A stretch of 20,394 nt of DNA from DAOVIY01 sp964513365. Lineage in GTDB: Bacteria > Patescibacteriota > Minisyncoccia > UBA6257. The position numbers and the translations under genes are program-made. Under the pieces are notes generated by a model. It saw nothing but the letters and a program-made list of their open reading frames with translations, was not told the origin of the DNA and searched no databases. Of the stretch, positions 7,387 to 15,616 are shown piece after piece. Position 1 is the first letter of the stretch; each line of letters starts with the position of its first letter. Location: assembly GCA_964513365.1 (NCBI GenBank), contig CAZEMH010000010.1, positions 1 through 20,394 of the forward strand, read 5' to 3'.

Positions 7387-7468
7387 GGGCGTGTGGCGGA
7401 ACTGGTAGACGCGTAAGGTTTAGGACCTTATGCCGAAAGGCGTGTGGGTTCGAATCCCACCTCGCCCA
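7387..7468 (+). tRNA. tRNA-Leu (anticodon UAG)
   Basis: 82-base class II tRNA. Acceptor GGGCGTG (7387-7393) with CTCGCCC (7461-7467), D arm GCG/CGC, anticodon stem TAAGG/CCTTA with loop TTTAGGA (anticodon 7421-7423), long variable arm TGCCGAAAGGCG, T arm GTGGG TTCGAAT CCCAC. The acceptor has a T-T mismatch at 7392/7462. CCA is not encoded. It starts three bases after the hsp20 stop and is probably processed from the operon transcript. Confidence 0.95.
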
Positions 7469-7512
7469 CTTAAATATAAGTCATTCGCGTCCACTAAAAA
7501 TTTAATTAAATA

Positions 7513-7538
7513 AAAAACCCCGTTAAAACGGGGTTTTT
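7513..7538. terminator. Bidirectional terminator between converging operons
   Basis: AAAAACCCCG (7513-7522) pairs with CGGGGTTTTT (7529-7538). A-tract and T-tract flank the stem on both sides, so it can act for the tRNA-Leu transcript (+) and the 7571 operon (-). Nothing coding is seen at 7469-7570. Confidence 0.9.
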
Positions 7539-7570
7539 AAATAATAGCAGAAAGACTTTCAAACAACTTT

Positions 7571-7927
7571 TTAGAAAGTAACTCCTTGTCCGATAACAAA
7601 AGTGCTTACGATATAAATCAATCCTTTTGCTAATAAGGCTATACCTACGCCAATCAAAGCATAAATCAGAGTATTCAATCCTTTTTTAGCTTTTTCTTCA
7701 TCTCCAGCAGCAGTAACATATTGCCACCCTGCAAAAACTAGAAAAATAGCAGCTACAATAATAGCAGCATTAAAAAACCAATTTAAGGCTTTTATTAACA
7801 CTTCCCAAATATCAACATTTTGGCCAGATGGAATGTCTCCAACAGGAAGATCTGCCATTGCTGGATTAGGGCCTAGTATAACTGCTAACATAGTTATAGT
7901 CAAAATAGGTAAAATAGCTTTTTTCAT
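7571..7927 (-). CDS. TrbC/VirB2-like two-helix pilin-type protein
   Basis: 118 residues. Signal peptide with cleavage after AMA (residue 25), a short polar head, then two helices (about 52-70 and 86-112) joined by a loop of form GWQYVTAAGDEEKAKKG. This size and layout match the TrbC/VirB2 pilin family and similar small membrane proteins that are frequent in Patescibacteria. The VirB2 role is pilus subunit in type IV secretion, but no VirB4, VirB6, VirB8-10 or coupling protein is here, so a conjugation role is not supported. It is the last of three related genes. A spacer of 136 bases separates it from the one upstream, which may hold its own promoter. No Shine-Dalgarno site is seen. Confidence 0.8.
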   Translation of the reverse strand: MKKAILPILTITMLAVILGPNPAMADLPVGDIPSGQNVDIWEVLIKALNWFFNAAIIVAAIFLVFAGWQYVTAAGDEEKAKKGLNTLIYALIGVGIALLAKGLIYIVSTFVIGQGVTF

Positions 7928-7977
7928 TTTTTATTAAATTAAAATTTATTTATTAAATTCGACCTTTATTCTTTATT

Positions 7978-8008
7978 ATTATACTAATTATATCAAATTA
8001 CAATTATA
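7978..8008 (-). promoter_or_regulatory. Cluster of three TATAAT boxes before the 7571 gene
   Basis: On the minus strand TATAAT occurs at 8008-8003, 7992-7987 and 7983-7978. No good -35 box at the right distance is seen for any, so this is a possible promoter only. Confidence 0.3.
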
Positions 8009-8063
8009 CTATCAATATGAAAGAAATTTCTATTTATGACATAGGCAAAAGAGCAGGAGGCAA

Positions 8064-8519
8064 TTATGGAGAAGAAGGTAATCCTGGACCAGGAGATGAT
8101 TCTGGTTCTTGATCAATGATAGGAGCCGTAGTAGTAGATTCTCCAGAAAGAAATTCTTGAATAATAGCGGGCACACTACTGGCTATCAAGACAACAGCAA
8201 AACCAACGATAGCCCAGATAAGGGCTTTCTGGGCGGTTTTTACTTTCTCTTCATTTCCAGCAGAAGTGATATAAAGAAATCCTGCATAAACAATAAGGAT
8301 GGCAGTTATGGGAATGGCTAACCAAATTAGAAAATTAACAATATTTGATGCTAACGTGCTGATGTCGCTTGTTTCCCCTAATGGATTTGAGATATTTAAA
8401 CCAGTGGATTGAGAATCAGATGGAATAGGGTTAGGGTCTTCATAGTCATATGCCAAGACAGGCACAACCATTAATATGCCCATACTAATAATGGATAAAA
8501 TAATTATTGTTTTTTTCAT
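8064..8519 (-). CDS. TrbC/VirB2-like membrane protein with Pro/Ser tail
   Basis: 151 residues. Signal peptide (cleavage near VLA, about residue 23), a polar region rich in Ser, Pro and Asp (24-52), helix 1 (about 60-83), a loop with YITSAGNEEKVKTAQK, helix 2 (about 100-122) and a tail of about 25 residues ending PGPGLPSSP. The Y-x-T-x-A-G-x-E-E-K loop is shared with the 118-residue neighbour, so they are paralogues; the extra head and tail are specific to this one. It likely lies in the inner membrane with tail and head outside. Function beyond the family is not known. Confidence 0.78.
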   Translation of the reverse strand: MKKTIIILSIISMGILMVVPVLAYDYEDPNPIPSDSQSTGLNISNPLGETSDISTLASNIVNFLIWLAIPITAILIVYAGFLYITSAGNEEKVKTAQKALIWAIVGFAVVLIASSVPAIIQEFLSGESTTTAPIIDQEPESSPGPGLPSSP

Positions 8520-8559
8520 TTTAGATAAGTTTTTAACATTTGTTTAATAATTTAAATTA

Positions 8560-9816
8560 TTAATTATTAAATTCACATTTTCCTCCTGGTCCAAAAGTAT
8601 TTGTAAAATTGCAATCTCCTAAAGAAAGGCATTCTGTTTTGTCGCAAATATTAGACCAACCTATTCCACAGTCTTCACATTTAGATTCTAGTTCTGGCTC
8701 TGCAGGGGTTACTGGTGTCACATTGTCTTCCGAGACACAATAAGCAAAAGACTTACCACTTGGGCTTGGACTACTAGTGTCAATTTTTCCAAAATCACAA
8801 TGCCATCCTTTTCCCATGATTTCTCCTGGCGGATTAAGTAATTTAGTTGGTTCCGTAGCAAAGCAAAAGCCATCTTTTATTTCTTTTTGTGCTCCACATT
8901 CGGCTGCCCCAATAGCTTCATCACAATTTTGATCCCATTCTGGACACATGATTGGTATTTCTTTCCATTCTCCTACTAAGTCAGGATATTTTTCTTCAAT
9001 CTCTTTTTTCTTTTGTTCTATTTGGTCTTCCGTAGAAACATAATCAGGATCAATAATACAATCAATGTATAAGGTACCACTAGGAGGATAGCAAGGATTA
9101 ATTTCTGAGCCAGCAGGGTTAATATCTCCTACAAATTTACAATATTGTCCTTTCCCATTGCTTATCATTTTATCTTCGGTTGTAATTGAATGTTCTCCTG
9201 GCTTGCATTTACTTCTATATAACTTAAATCCATCTGCGCATTCGCGGGAGATTGTTATAGGTAAACACATTTGATTTGAATCACTAATAATGTATTGTGT
9301 AGCGTCTTTCCATTCTTCTTCATCATCTGTGTCTTGTTGACCATTTTGATCCTCAGGAGTTGTATTATCTGTTGGGGTGCTTGATTCTTCAGGTATATTA
9401 AATACAGAGCCAGATTCAGGACATTCTATATGAAACCATGTTCCTGTATAATCATCGCCGCCCATTTCTTTAATGATCCAAAATACAGTGTTGACAATTA
9501 TCCACGCGCTTAAAATGATGATTAATCCTATAATAGCATTTGTTATAATTTGCTGTCCAGCTTTAAGGTTTTCTTCTTTGCCGAGTGAGAAAATCCAGCG
9601 AAATCCTCCATAAACAATAAATCCAATAATAACAAGAAAAGCCATCTTTAAGGCAAAATCTAAAACATTTTGTACTAATACCAATAAATGACAGGCAGTA
9701 CAAGCTGGCTCATTAGGACCTCCACACGGAACCAATCCAGCAGCGCTTGTTAAAATAGGCGCAAGAAGCAAGAGAAACAGAAGAGAAAAAATGATTAATT
9801 TAGTTTTACGTTCCAT
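8560..9816 (-). CDS. TrbC/VirB2-like helix pair fused to a large Cys-rich domain
   Basis: 418 residues. Signal peptide (about 1-25), a short Cys segment LVPCGGPNEPACTACH (28-43), then a helix pair (about 48-76 and 89-115) with the loop GGFRWIFSLGKEENLKAG that parallels the two downstream paralogues. After residue 120 comes an acidic Thr/Asp/Glu linker and about 270 residues rich in Cys, Pro, Gly and Asp. They include repeated C-x-W, GWHCDFG and C-x-x-C elements and a short Lys/Glu helix (about 265-280). The Cys spacing suggests an extracytoplasmic disulfide-stabilised domain. The first part is family-typical; I do not recognise the second. It starts 15 bases after the solute-binding protein gene, in the same operon. 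Confidence 0.8.
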   Translation of the reverse strand: MERKTKLIIFSLLFLLLLAPILTSAAGLVPCGGPNEPACTACHLLVLVQNVLDFALKMAFLVIIGFIVYGGFRWIFSLGKEENLKAGQQIITNAIIGLIIILSAWIIVNTVFWIIKEMGGDDYTGTWFHIECPESGSVFNIPEESSTPTDNTTPEDQNGQQDTDDEEEWKDATQYIISDSNQMCLPITISRECADGFKLYRSKCKPGEHSITTEDKMISNGKGQYCKFVGDINPAGSEINPCYPPSGTLYIDCIIDPDYVSTEDQIEQKKKEIEEKYPDLVGEWKEIPIMCPEWDQNCDEAIGAAECGAQKEIKDGFCFATEPTKLLNPPGEIMGKGWHCDFGKIDTSSPSPSGKSFAYCVSEDNVTPVTPAEPELESKCEDCGIGWSNICDKTECLSLGDCNFTNTFGPGGKCEFNN

Positions 9817-9831
9817 ATTTACGCTTTATAT

Positions 9832-11142
9832 TTATTCTTTTTTGTTCCAGAAAAAATTAATTCTATCAGATGCAGTAATTATTGCTTGACTAGCAGATTT
9901 TCCTCTATGAGTGACATCTTCTACCATCTCCTTAAATATTTGATTGATTTCTTGAAAATTGTACTGGTGCCAATTTTGGCTTAACAAGATTTGTCTTATA
10001 AATATTCCACTATCAGGGTCATTAAGATGATTTTGGATTAAATCTAATCTAGCAGGAGGATTTTTTGTTTGAAGGTAATAAAATTCTGCTGTATTTTTTT
10101 CTGCAAAAAATTTTAAAAACTTCCAACATTCTTCAGGATGTTTTGAATCTTGAGAAACTACTAAATTTATTGTATCCCCATAATTTATTTTAGAAGGACT
10201 GTTTGTAAATTGTGGCAAAGATGCAATATTATAATTAAGATTAGGATTATATTCTTCTATAATCTTTTTAGCTTGGCTATACCCAATCATCATAACACTT
10301 TCTCCTTTACTAAAAGCAATTACTGAATCTGAAAAATTATTATTCCAAGTATAATAGCGAGAACGTGGATCAGTAAATTGAGTATAAAATTTTAATGCTT
10401 CTTCACCAGGCAGAATTCTTTGGTTCGCATATTTTATTTCATAATTAAAAGTTGTTTGTTTTTTATCAGTATCAACAATATTACTGCCATATTGCATCAT
10501 TAGGGTTGAAATGATATCAGAATCCCAGTGAATATTATAAGAGGACCCCAAGGCAATTGCTGCTCGCGTAATTTGGCCCTGTGCATTAATTCGGCGCAGC
10601 CTAGAAATCAAGTTAAGAATTTCTTCCCAAGAGGCAGGAGGAAGAGCAATATTGTAATAATTAAAAATGTCTTGGTTGTAATAAAGAGCTAAAGTGTCAA
10701 TGTATAAAGGAATACCAAGCAAATAATCATCTTTTATTAGCGTGTTTTTTGCTATATTAGGATAAATTTGGTTTAAACTAAATAAGTTTAAATCTTTGTC
10801 TTTTTTTAGATTTAATGGAGAAATTTTATTTTCATAATATGGCAGATAACTTCCATTGATTATAAAAATATCTGGTGCTTGATTATCGCTAAACGCTTTA
10901 AGGATTTCATTATGATAAGTAGTTTTATCTTTTAATGTGTAATTAATTTTGATGTACGGATGCTTTTTTTGGTAATTTTCAATTATTGATAAAAATGTTT
11001 TAGATTCATCCAATGTTCCCCAAGCTTCCAATGTGATTGGAATTGGTCTTGTTCTATGAAATCTCATTCCCAAAAAGACAATACAGGCAATAATTGAAAC
11101 CGCAATAAAAAGAATTTTTTTTTGATGTGTTGTTAATGTCAT
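9832..11142 (-). CDS. Extracellular solute-binding protein, ABC sugar type (family 1)
   Basis: 436 residues. One N-terminal helix (about 9-26) then a periplasmic-binding fold: ITLEAWGTLDES, IIENYQKKHPYIKINY, APDIFIINGSYLPYY, LGIPLYIDTLALYYNQDIF, ASWEEIL and a late GYSQAKKII all fit the sugar SBP family. The helix contains I-I-A-C at Cys20, which could be a lipobox, but Cys in mid-helix makes a plain anchor equally likely. No sugar permease or ATPase is beside it; the exporter genes at 14831-16709 are a different type. Its ligand is therefore unknown. It follows the methyltransferase gene with a one-base gap. Confidence 0.88.
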   Translation of the reverse strand: MTLTTHQKKILFIAVSIIACIVFLGMRFHRTRPIPITLEAWGTLDESKTFLSIIENYQKKHPYIKINYTLKDKTTYHNEILKAFSDNQAPDIFIINGSYLPYYENKISPLNLKKDKDLNLFSLNQIYPNIAKNTLIKDDYLLGIPLYIDTLALYYNQDIFNYYNIALPPASWEEILNLISRLRRINAQGQITRAAIALGSSYNIHWDSDIISTLMMQYGSNIVDTDKKQTTFNYEIKYANQRILPGEEALKFYTQFTDPRSRYYTWNNNFSDSVIAFSKGESVMMIGYSQAKKIIEEYNPNLNYNIASLPQFTNSPSKINYGDTINLVVSQDSKHPEECWKFLKFFAEKNTAEFYYLQTKNPPARLDLIQNHLNDPDSGIFIRQILLSQNWHQYNFQEINQIFKEMVEDVTHRGKSASQAIITASDRINFFWNKKE

Positions 11143-11143
11143 T

Positions 11144-11683
11144 TTATTTATCCACTAGTTTTGTTAGGAATCCATAGTGCGTTAAACCTAAAGATAATTC
11201 TCTTTCTATACGGAAACCAAATTTTTCCAATAGATCAGCGCTTTCATCTTTGTTTATTGGATAAAGTTTTGCTTGTGATGGCAGTTTGTCAGGATGCCAT
11301 TCAATAAGAACTAAATAACCTTCTGATTTTAAAACCCTTTTTGCTTCTTCAATTAAATTTTCTTTTTTTTCTATCTCAAAAAGAATATTAGAAATTAGAA
11401 CTAAATCACATGAATCATTAGGCAAGTTGCTTCCCCGTGCATCTTCTAAATTTGCCCAACGAGGTTCAATAATATTAAAAAGACCCTCTAATTTAGAACG
11501 AAATTCTAAAGCCTCTAATGATGGTTTCCAAATATCCAAAGCAATCACTCTTCCAGAAGGTTTTAAGCATTTAGCCATTGCTAAGCTAAAATATCCTGCC
11601 CCACTGCCAAAATCAGCAACAGTCATTCCTTCTTTTAATGGAAGAGTTTTAACTATTTCATCAGGGTTAAGGAAAGAATTCAT
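11144..11683 (-). CDS. Class I SAM-dependent methyltransferase
   Basis: 179 residues. Motif I VADFGSGAG (22-30), the acidic Asp50 after strand 2 (VIALDIW), motif with DLVLISNILFEI, and a late VLKSEGYLVLIEWHP are the typical Rossmann-fold methyltransferase marks (Methyltransf_11/UbiE-like). Substrate cannot be told; the chain is short with no substrate-binding insertion. It is 24 bases downstream of gyrA and touches the solute-binding protein gene. Confidence 0.88.
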   Translation of the reverse strand: MNSFLNPDEIVKTLPLKEGMTVADFGSGAGYFSLAMAKCLKPSGRVIALDIWKPSLEALEFRSKLEGLFNIIEPRWANLEDARGSNLPNDSCDLVLISNILFEIEKKENLIEEAKRVLKSEGYLVLIEWHPDKLPSQAKLYPINKDESADLLEKFGFRIERELSLGLTHYGFLTKLVDK

Positions 11684-11707
11684 GATATTTATATTATATC
11701 AGATTTT

Positions 11708-14170
11708 TTATAATAGAGTAATTCCAGCAATTTTATCTTCTTTATCTAATTTCATTATTCTTACTCCTTGTGTAGAACGCCTTAAAAGAGCAATACCTTT
11801 CAAAGGAGCTTTTAGGATTTGTCCTTTCTGAGAAATGGCAATTAAAGATTCTTGTTCTTCTATTAAGCAGGATTTTATTAGGTTTCCTGTTTTTGTTGTT
11901 ATTTTCATTGTTTTTATTCCGTGCCCTCCTCTTTTTTGCTTTCTATATTCTTTTAGATTCGTTCTTTTGCCAAATCCATTTTCACTAATTACAAATATTT
12001 GTTTTTTTGTTTTTGCTTCTTTTGTGTTTACAGTAATTAAACTAACTACGTTGTCGTCTTTAGAGAGTTTTATACCTATAACTCCGCTTGCTGAACGACC
12101 CATAGCTCGGGTATCTTTTTCAGAAAAACGTATTGACTGCCCTTTATTAGTAACTAAAATTATTTCATCATTTTTATTACACAAAGAAGCTCCAATAAGC
12201 TTGTCGTTTTTAATAAGTTTTAAAGCTATAATTCCTCCTTTGCGAATATTCGAGTATTCTTTTAGCAGACTTTTTTTGATAATGCCTTTTTCTGTGGCCA
12301 TAAATAAATAGGTAGAGGAAATTTTTGTTTGCTCTGGAGGACAATTTAACAAAACAATGATTTTTTCTTCAGAATTGAGATTTAGATAATTTTGGATAGT
12401 TTTTCCACGTGATGTACGTGAAGCTTCTGCAATTTCAAAAGCACGCAGCTTAAAAAGACGTCCTCTGTCAGTAAAGAACAAAATTTCGTCCCTTGTATTA
12501 CAAGAAACAAGATGAATTAGAATGTCTTCTTCGTTTTTTGCGTCATAAGCGATAACCCCTTTTCCTCCTCTTTTTTGTCCCTTTAGAACATTGGGATTAA
12601 TTCGTTTTATGTAGCCATCTTGTGAAAGAGCAATTAGTGTTTCTTGAGAGGGAATTAGTTGTTCTTCAGTGATAGCTTCAGGTAAATATGCCCGTGTTTC
12701 TGTGCGTCGTTCATCGCCATATTTATCTCTTAAGTCTTTAATTTCTTGTTTAATAATATCAGCAATTCGTTTTGGGTTTTTAAGAATTAATGAATATTCT
12801 TTTATTAATTTTTGTTTTTCTGCTAATTCTTTTTCTATTCTTTTTCTTTCTAGCTTTGCCAAATTCTGAAGCTTCATTTCCAAAATAGCATTTGACTGAA
12901 TTTCACTAAAAGCATATTTGGATATGAGTTTTTTCTGTGCGTCTTCTTTATTTTCTGAGGATTTTATTAATTTAATAATATTGTCAATATGATCTAATGC
13001 TTTTGCAAGCCCTTCTAAAATATGCGCTCTTTCCTTTGCCTTTTTCAGTAAATATTCAGTGCGGCGTTTAACAATATCTTTTCTATGTGAAAGATGTTCT
13101 TCTAAAATATCTTTTATAGAAAGCACTTGAGGCTGCAACCCGTTTTCTATTAGAGACAGCATATTCAAATGGAAGTTCTTTTCTAAAGAAGTAAATTTAA
13201 ATAACTGATTAAGAATTCTTCTTGGAATTATATTATTTTTTAACTCAATAACAATTCTCATTCCTTCTTTATCAGATTCATCTCTAAGATCTTTTATGCC
13301 ATCGATCTTTTTTTCTTCTACCAAACGAGCAATATGCATTATTAGTTCAGCTTTATTTACCTGGTATGGAATTTCTCTGATGACTATTTTTTTTACTTTA
13401 TCTTCTGTTATTTCCGTTTTAGCTCTGCAAATTATTTTTCCTTTTCCATTGGCATAGGCTTCCAGAATATTTTGTTTTCCAAAGATAATTCCACCTGTTG
13501 GAAAGTCAGGTCCTTTAATAAAATTCATTAGATCTTCAACAGAAGCATGGGGACGGTCTATTAAATATATAAGGGCGTCTGCTACTTCTTTTAAATTATG
13601 AGGAAGGATATTTGTTGCCATTCCTACGGCAATACCCATAGTACCATTTAAGATAAGCTGTGGTAATTTTGCAGGTAAATACTTAGGTTCTGTTCTTGTT
13701 CCGTCATAATTAGGCATGAAATCCACTGTTTCTTTTTCTAAGTCCTCTAGAATTTCCTCAGCCAGAGGAGTTAATTTTACCTCAGTATACCTTTGGGCAG
13801 CTGGCGGATCTCCGTCTACTGATCCAAAATTTCCCTGACCTTTAACCAAAGGATAGCGCAGTGAAAAATCTTGAGCCATTCTTACTAAAGCATCATAAAC
13901 AGCAAGATCTCCGTGAGGGTGATATTTACCAAGGACTTCTCCGACAACTGTTGCTGATTTTCTGGTTTTTGAAGTAGAATTTAATCCCATTTCATGCATA
14001 GCAAAAAGAATTCGTCTTTGCACCGGCTTAAGTCCATCACGTACATCAGGCAATGCTCGGGAAATAATAATGGACATAGCATAATCCAAATAAGATTCCC
14101 TAAGTTCTTCAGCTATGTCTTTCTGTTGAACTGATTGAATTTTTTCTTTTTTTTCTTTCTTTTCTTTCAT
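11708..14170 (-). CDS. gyrA: DNA gyrase subunit A
   Basis: 820 residues, full-length. With GyrB it introduces negative supercoils by cutting and passing DNA. Seen: RALPDVRDGLKPVQRRILFAM (about 38-58), the quinolone region KYHPHGDLAVYD (82-93), catalytic Tyr128 in QRYTEVKL, a coiled-coil-rich middle and a C-terminal beta-propeller. The GyrA box, QKRGGKG at about residue 530, separates it from topoisomerase IV ParC. The residue matching E. coli Ser83 is Leu89; Asp87 is kept as Asp93. A poly-Lys/Glu N-terminus (MKEKKEKKEK) comes before the conserved part. gyrB is not here. It starts 11 bases after the metallo-beta-lactamase-fold gene's stop. Confidence 0.98.
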   Translation of the reverse strand: MKEKKEKKEKIQSVQQKDIAEELRESYLDYAMSIIISRALPDVRDGLKPVQRRILFAMHEMGLNSTSKTRKSATVVGEVLGKYHPHGDLAVYDALVRMAQDFSLRYPLVKGQGNFGSVDGDPPAAQRYTEVKLTPLAEEILEDLEKETVDFMPNYDGTRTEPKYLPAKLPQLILNGTMGIAVGMATNILPHNLKEVADALIYLIDRPHASVEDLMNFIKGPDFPTGGIIFGKQNILEAYANGKGKIICRAKTEITEDKVKKIVIREIPYQVNKAELIMHIARLVEEKKIDGIKDLRDESDKEGMRIVIELKNNIIPRRILNQLFKFTSLEKNFHLNMLSLIENGLQPQVLSIKDILEEHLSHRKDIVKRRTEYLLKKAKERAHILEGLAKALDHIDNIIKLIKSSENKEDAQKKLISKYAFSEIQSNAILEMKLQNLAKLERKRIEKELAEKQKLIKEYSLILKNPKRIADIIKQEIKDLRDKYGDERRTETRAYLPEAITEEQLIPSQETLIALSQDGYIKRINPNVLKGQKRGGKGVIAYDAKNEEDILIHLVSCNTRDEILFFTDRGRLFKLRAFEIAEASRTSRGKTIQNYLNLNSEEKIIVLLNCPPEQTKISSTYLFMATEKGIIKKSLLKEYSNIRKGGIIALKLIKNDKLIGASLCNKNDEIILVTNKGQSIRFSEKDTRAMGRSASGVIGIKLSKDDNVVSLITVNTKEAKTKKQIFVISENGFGKRTNLKEYRKQKRGGHGIKTMKITTKTGNLIKSCLIEEQESLIAISQKGQILKAPLKGIALLRRSTQGVRIMKLDKEDKIAGITLL

Positions 14171-14181
14171 AGATTACTTAA

Positions 14182-14790
14182 TTATTGTTTATTAAGTATT
14201 ATTAATTTTGTTTCTGTAGGTAAATTATTTTTTCTAATAACTAATTTATCTAAAACTTCTGGTTTTTTACTTATGGCTTTGATAAATTTATCAAGCGGAT
14301 CTGATTTGATTTTTGAGCCAGGTAAAGCATATTCCATAGGGACAATAATTTTAGGTTCTATTTGATTGATTAAAGAAATTGCTTCCTCGTAATTAATGGT
14401 ACCATGTTCGCTTATCGGCACAAGAAGTATATCAGCATTAGCAATTTTTTCTAATATTTCTTCTTTTAAACTCTTTTTTTCTAGATTTCCCAAGTGGCAA
14501 ATAACCATATTTTCTGATTTTATCAAATAAATTGTGTTGGATTTTTGCGCTATTCCTTCAATAAAAACTCCTCCAGTTTCTATCTCTCCAGCCCCTTCAA
14601 GTATTAAAGGATTACCCATGACAATGTTTTTATTATCATAGTCCTCTTGCTTATTGGGAATAAGGAGAATATCAGATTTAAATCGTGGAATTCTTGATTT
14701 TGTGGATGATTTAAAACAAGGATTAATAGCAATAATTTTATTTTTGCTATCAATTCGAAAATAAGAATAACCAAACCATTGAATAATCAT
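14182..14790 (-). CDS. Degenerate metallo-beta-lactamase-fold protein
   Basis: 202 residues, resembling the small MBL-fold hydrolases (UlaG/L-ascorbate-6-phosphate lactonase group) of Patescibacteria: WFGYSYFRI start, LEGAGEIETGGVFIEGI, and ICHLGNL are recognisable. The metal site is largely lost. Where H-x-H-x-D-H is expected after ILLI the sequence is PNKQEDYDN, so only an Asp fits. His in CHLGNL is kept, but its partner Asp (HLGDL) is Asn, and the usual last His (PMHY) is Glu in PMEY. It reads as a pseudoenzyme, possibly a structural or binding protein. It is upstream of gyrA with an 11-base gap; there is a 40-base gap to the exporter gene before it. Confidence 0.82.
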   Translation of the reverse strand: MIIQWFGYSYFRIDSKNKIIAINPCFKSSTKSRIPRFKSDILLIPNKQEDYDNKNIVMGNPLILEGAGEIETGGVFIEGIAQKSNTIYLIKSENMVICHLGNLEKKSLKEEILEKIANADILLVPISEHGTINYEEAISLINQIEPKIIVPMEYALPGSKIKSDPLDKFIKAISKKPEVLDKLVIRKNNLPTETKLIILNKQ

Positions 14791-14830
14791 AATATTTTTA
14801 TTTTATCATAAATATACTTTATTTTCATAC

Positions 14831-15616
14831 CTATTTTAATTTTTTAAATACACGAATACTAAGGAATGTTATAATAATATTAAAAGCAAGAAGGAAAGCA
14901 AGACACACTGGTAAAGAATGCGTTGTCATAAGTAAAATTTCCTCATAATCTAGAGACTTCGAAAGAACAACCCAACGTAAAGCGTCTACACTATAGGCTA
15001 GAGGATTGTAATGAGCTATTGTTATCATCCAAGATGGAACGTTTTTGAGAGGAAAAAAGGCTCCAGACAAAAAAGCCATTGGCGCGATAATAATTTGTGA
15101 AAGAATTGAAAAACTTTCCATTTTTTTTAAACGTGAAGCAAAAAAGATTCCTAGAGCAGACATGCCATAACCAATAAGAAAGATCACAAGAATAATTTGT
15201 ATAAATGATGGTATGTTAAAATGAATGCCCAAATAGGGCATTGTTAGTAAAATAAGGGTGCCTTGCAAGAGGGCCGTAGTTGTTGCTCCTAAAATTTTTC
15301 CTAAAGCAATGTATGATCTGCTAATAGGAGAAACCAAGATTTCTTTTAAGAATCCAAATTCTCTATCCCAAACTATAGACATGGTTGACGAAATTGCCAT
15401 AATGCTAACACTTAAACATAATATTCCAGGAAAAAAGAATTGTGAAAAATCATAATGCAAAGCAGACACAGGAAATATTGTTTTTAATCCTGTGCCAAAG
15501 AATAATAAAATTAGCAATGGTAAAAAAATTGATGTGAAGAATTTTAAGGTGTTGCGTAGATAGATAAGTACTTCCCTATACCAAATTACATAAAGTGTTT
15601 GTAATTTTTTATTCAT
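14831..15616 (-). CDS. ABC-2 type transporter permease (DrrB-like)
   Basis: 261 residues with six predicted helices and the ABC-2 layout: an amphipathic start, WYREVLIYLRNTLKFFTSIFLPLL, the loop SIVWDREFGFLKEILVSPISR (the conserved re-entrant segment) and a final helix ending VFKKLK. It forms the membrane channel for the ATPase encoded just upstream; such pairs export lipids, polysaccharides or drugs. The start overlaps the ATPase gene by eight bases (15609-15616), so translation is coupled. The substrate is not known. Confidence 0.92.
   Translation of the reverse strand: MNKKLQTLYVIWYREVLIYLRNTLKFFTSIFLPLLILLFFGTGLKTIFPVSALHYDFSQFFFPGILCLSVSIMAISSTMSIVWDREFGFLKEILVSPISRSYIALGKILGATTTALLQGTLILLTMPYLGIHFNIPSFIQIILVIFLIGYGMSALGIFFASRLKKMESFSILSQIIIAPMAFLSGAFFPLKNVPSWMITIAHYNPLAYSVDALRWVVLSKSLDYEEILLMTTHSLPVCLAFLLAFNIIITFLSIRVFKKLK

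Noticed and set aside
7471..7507. TTCGCGTCCACT after tRNA-Leu, looking like a leftover tRNA 3' end
   Set aside because: Only about a dozen bases resemble the T-arm and acceptor end; no stem or D arm is found, so chance is likely.
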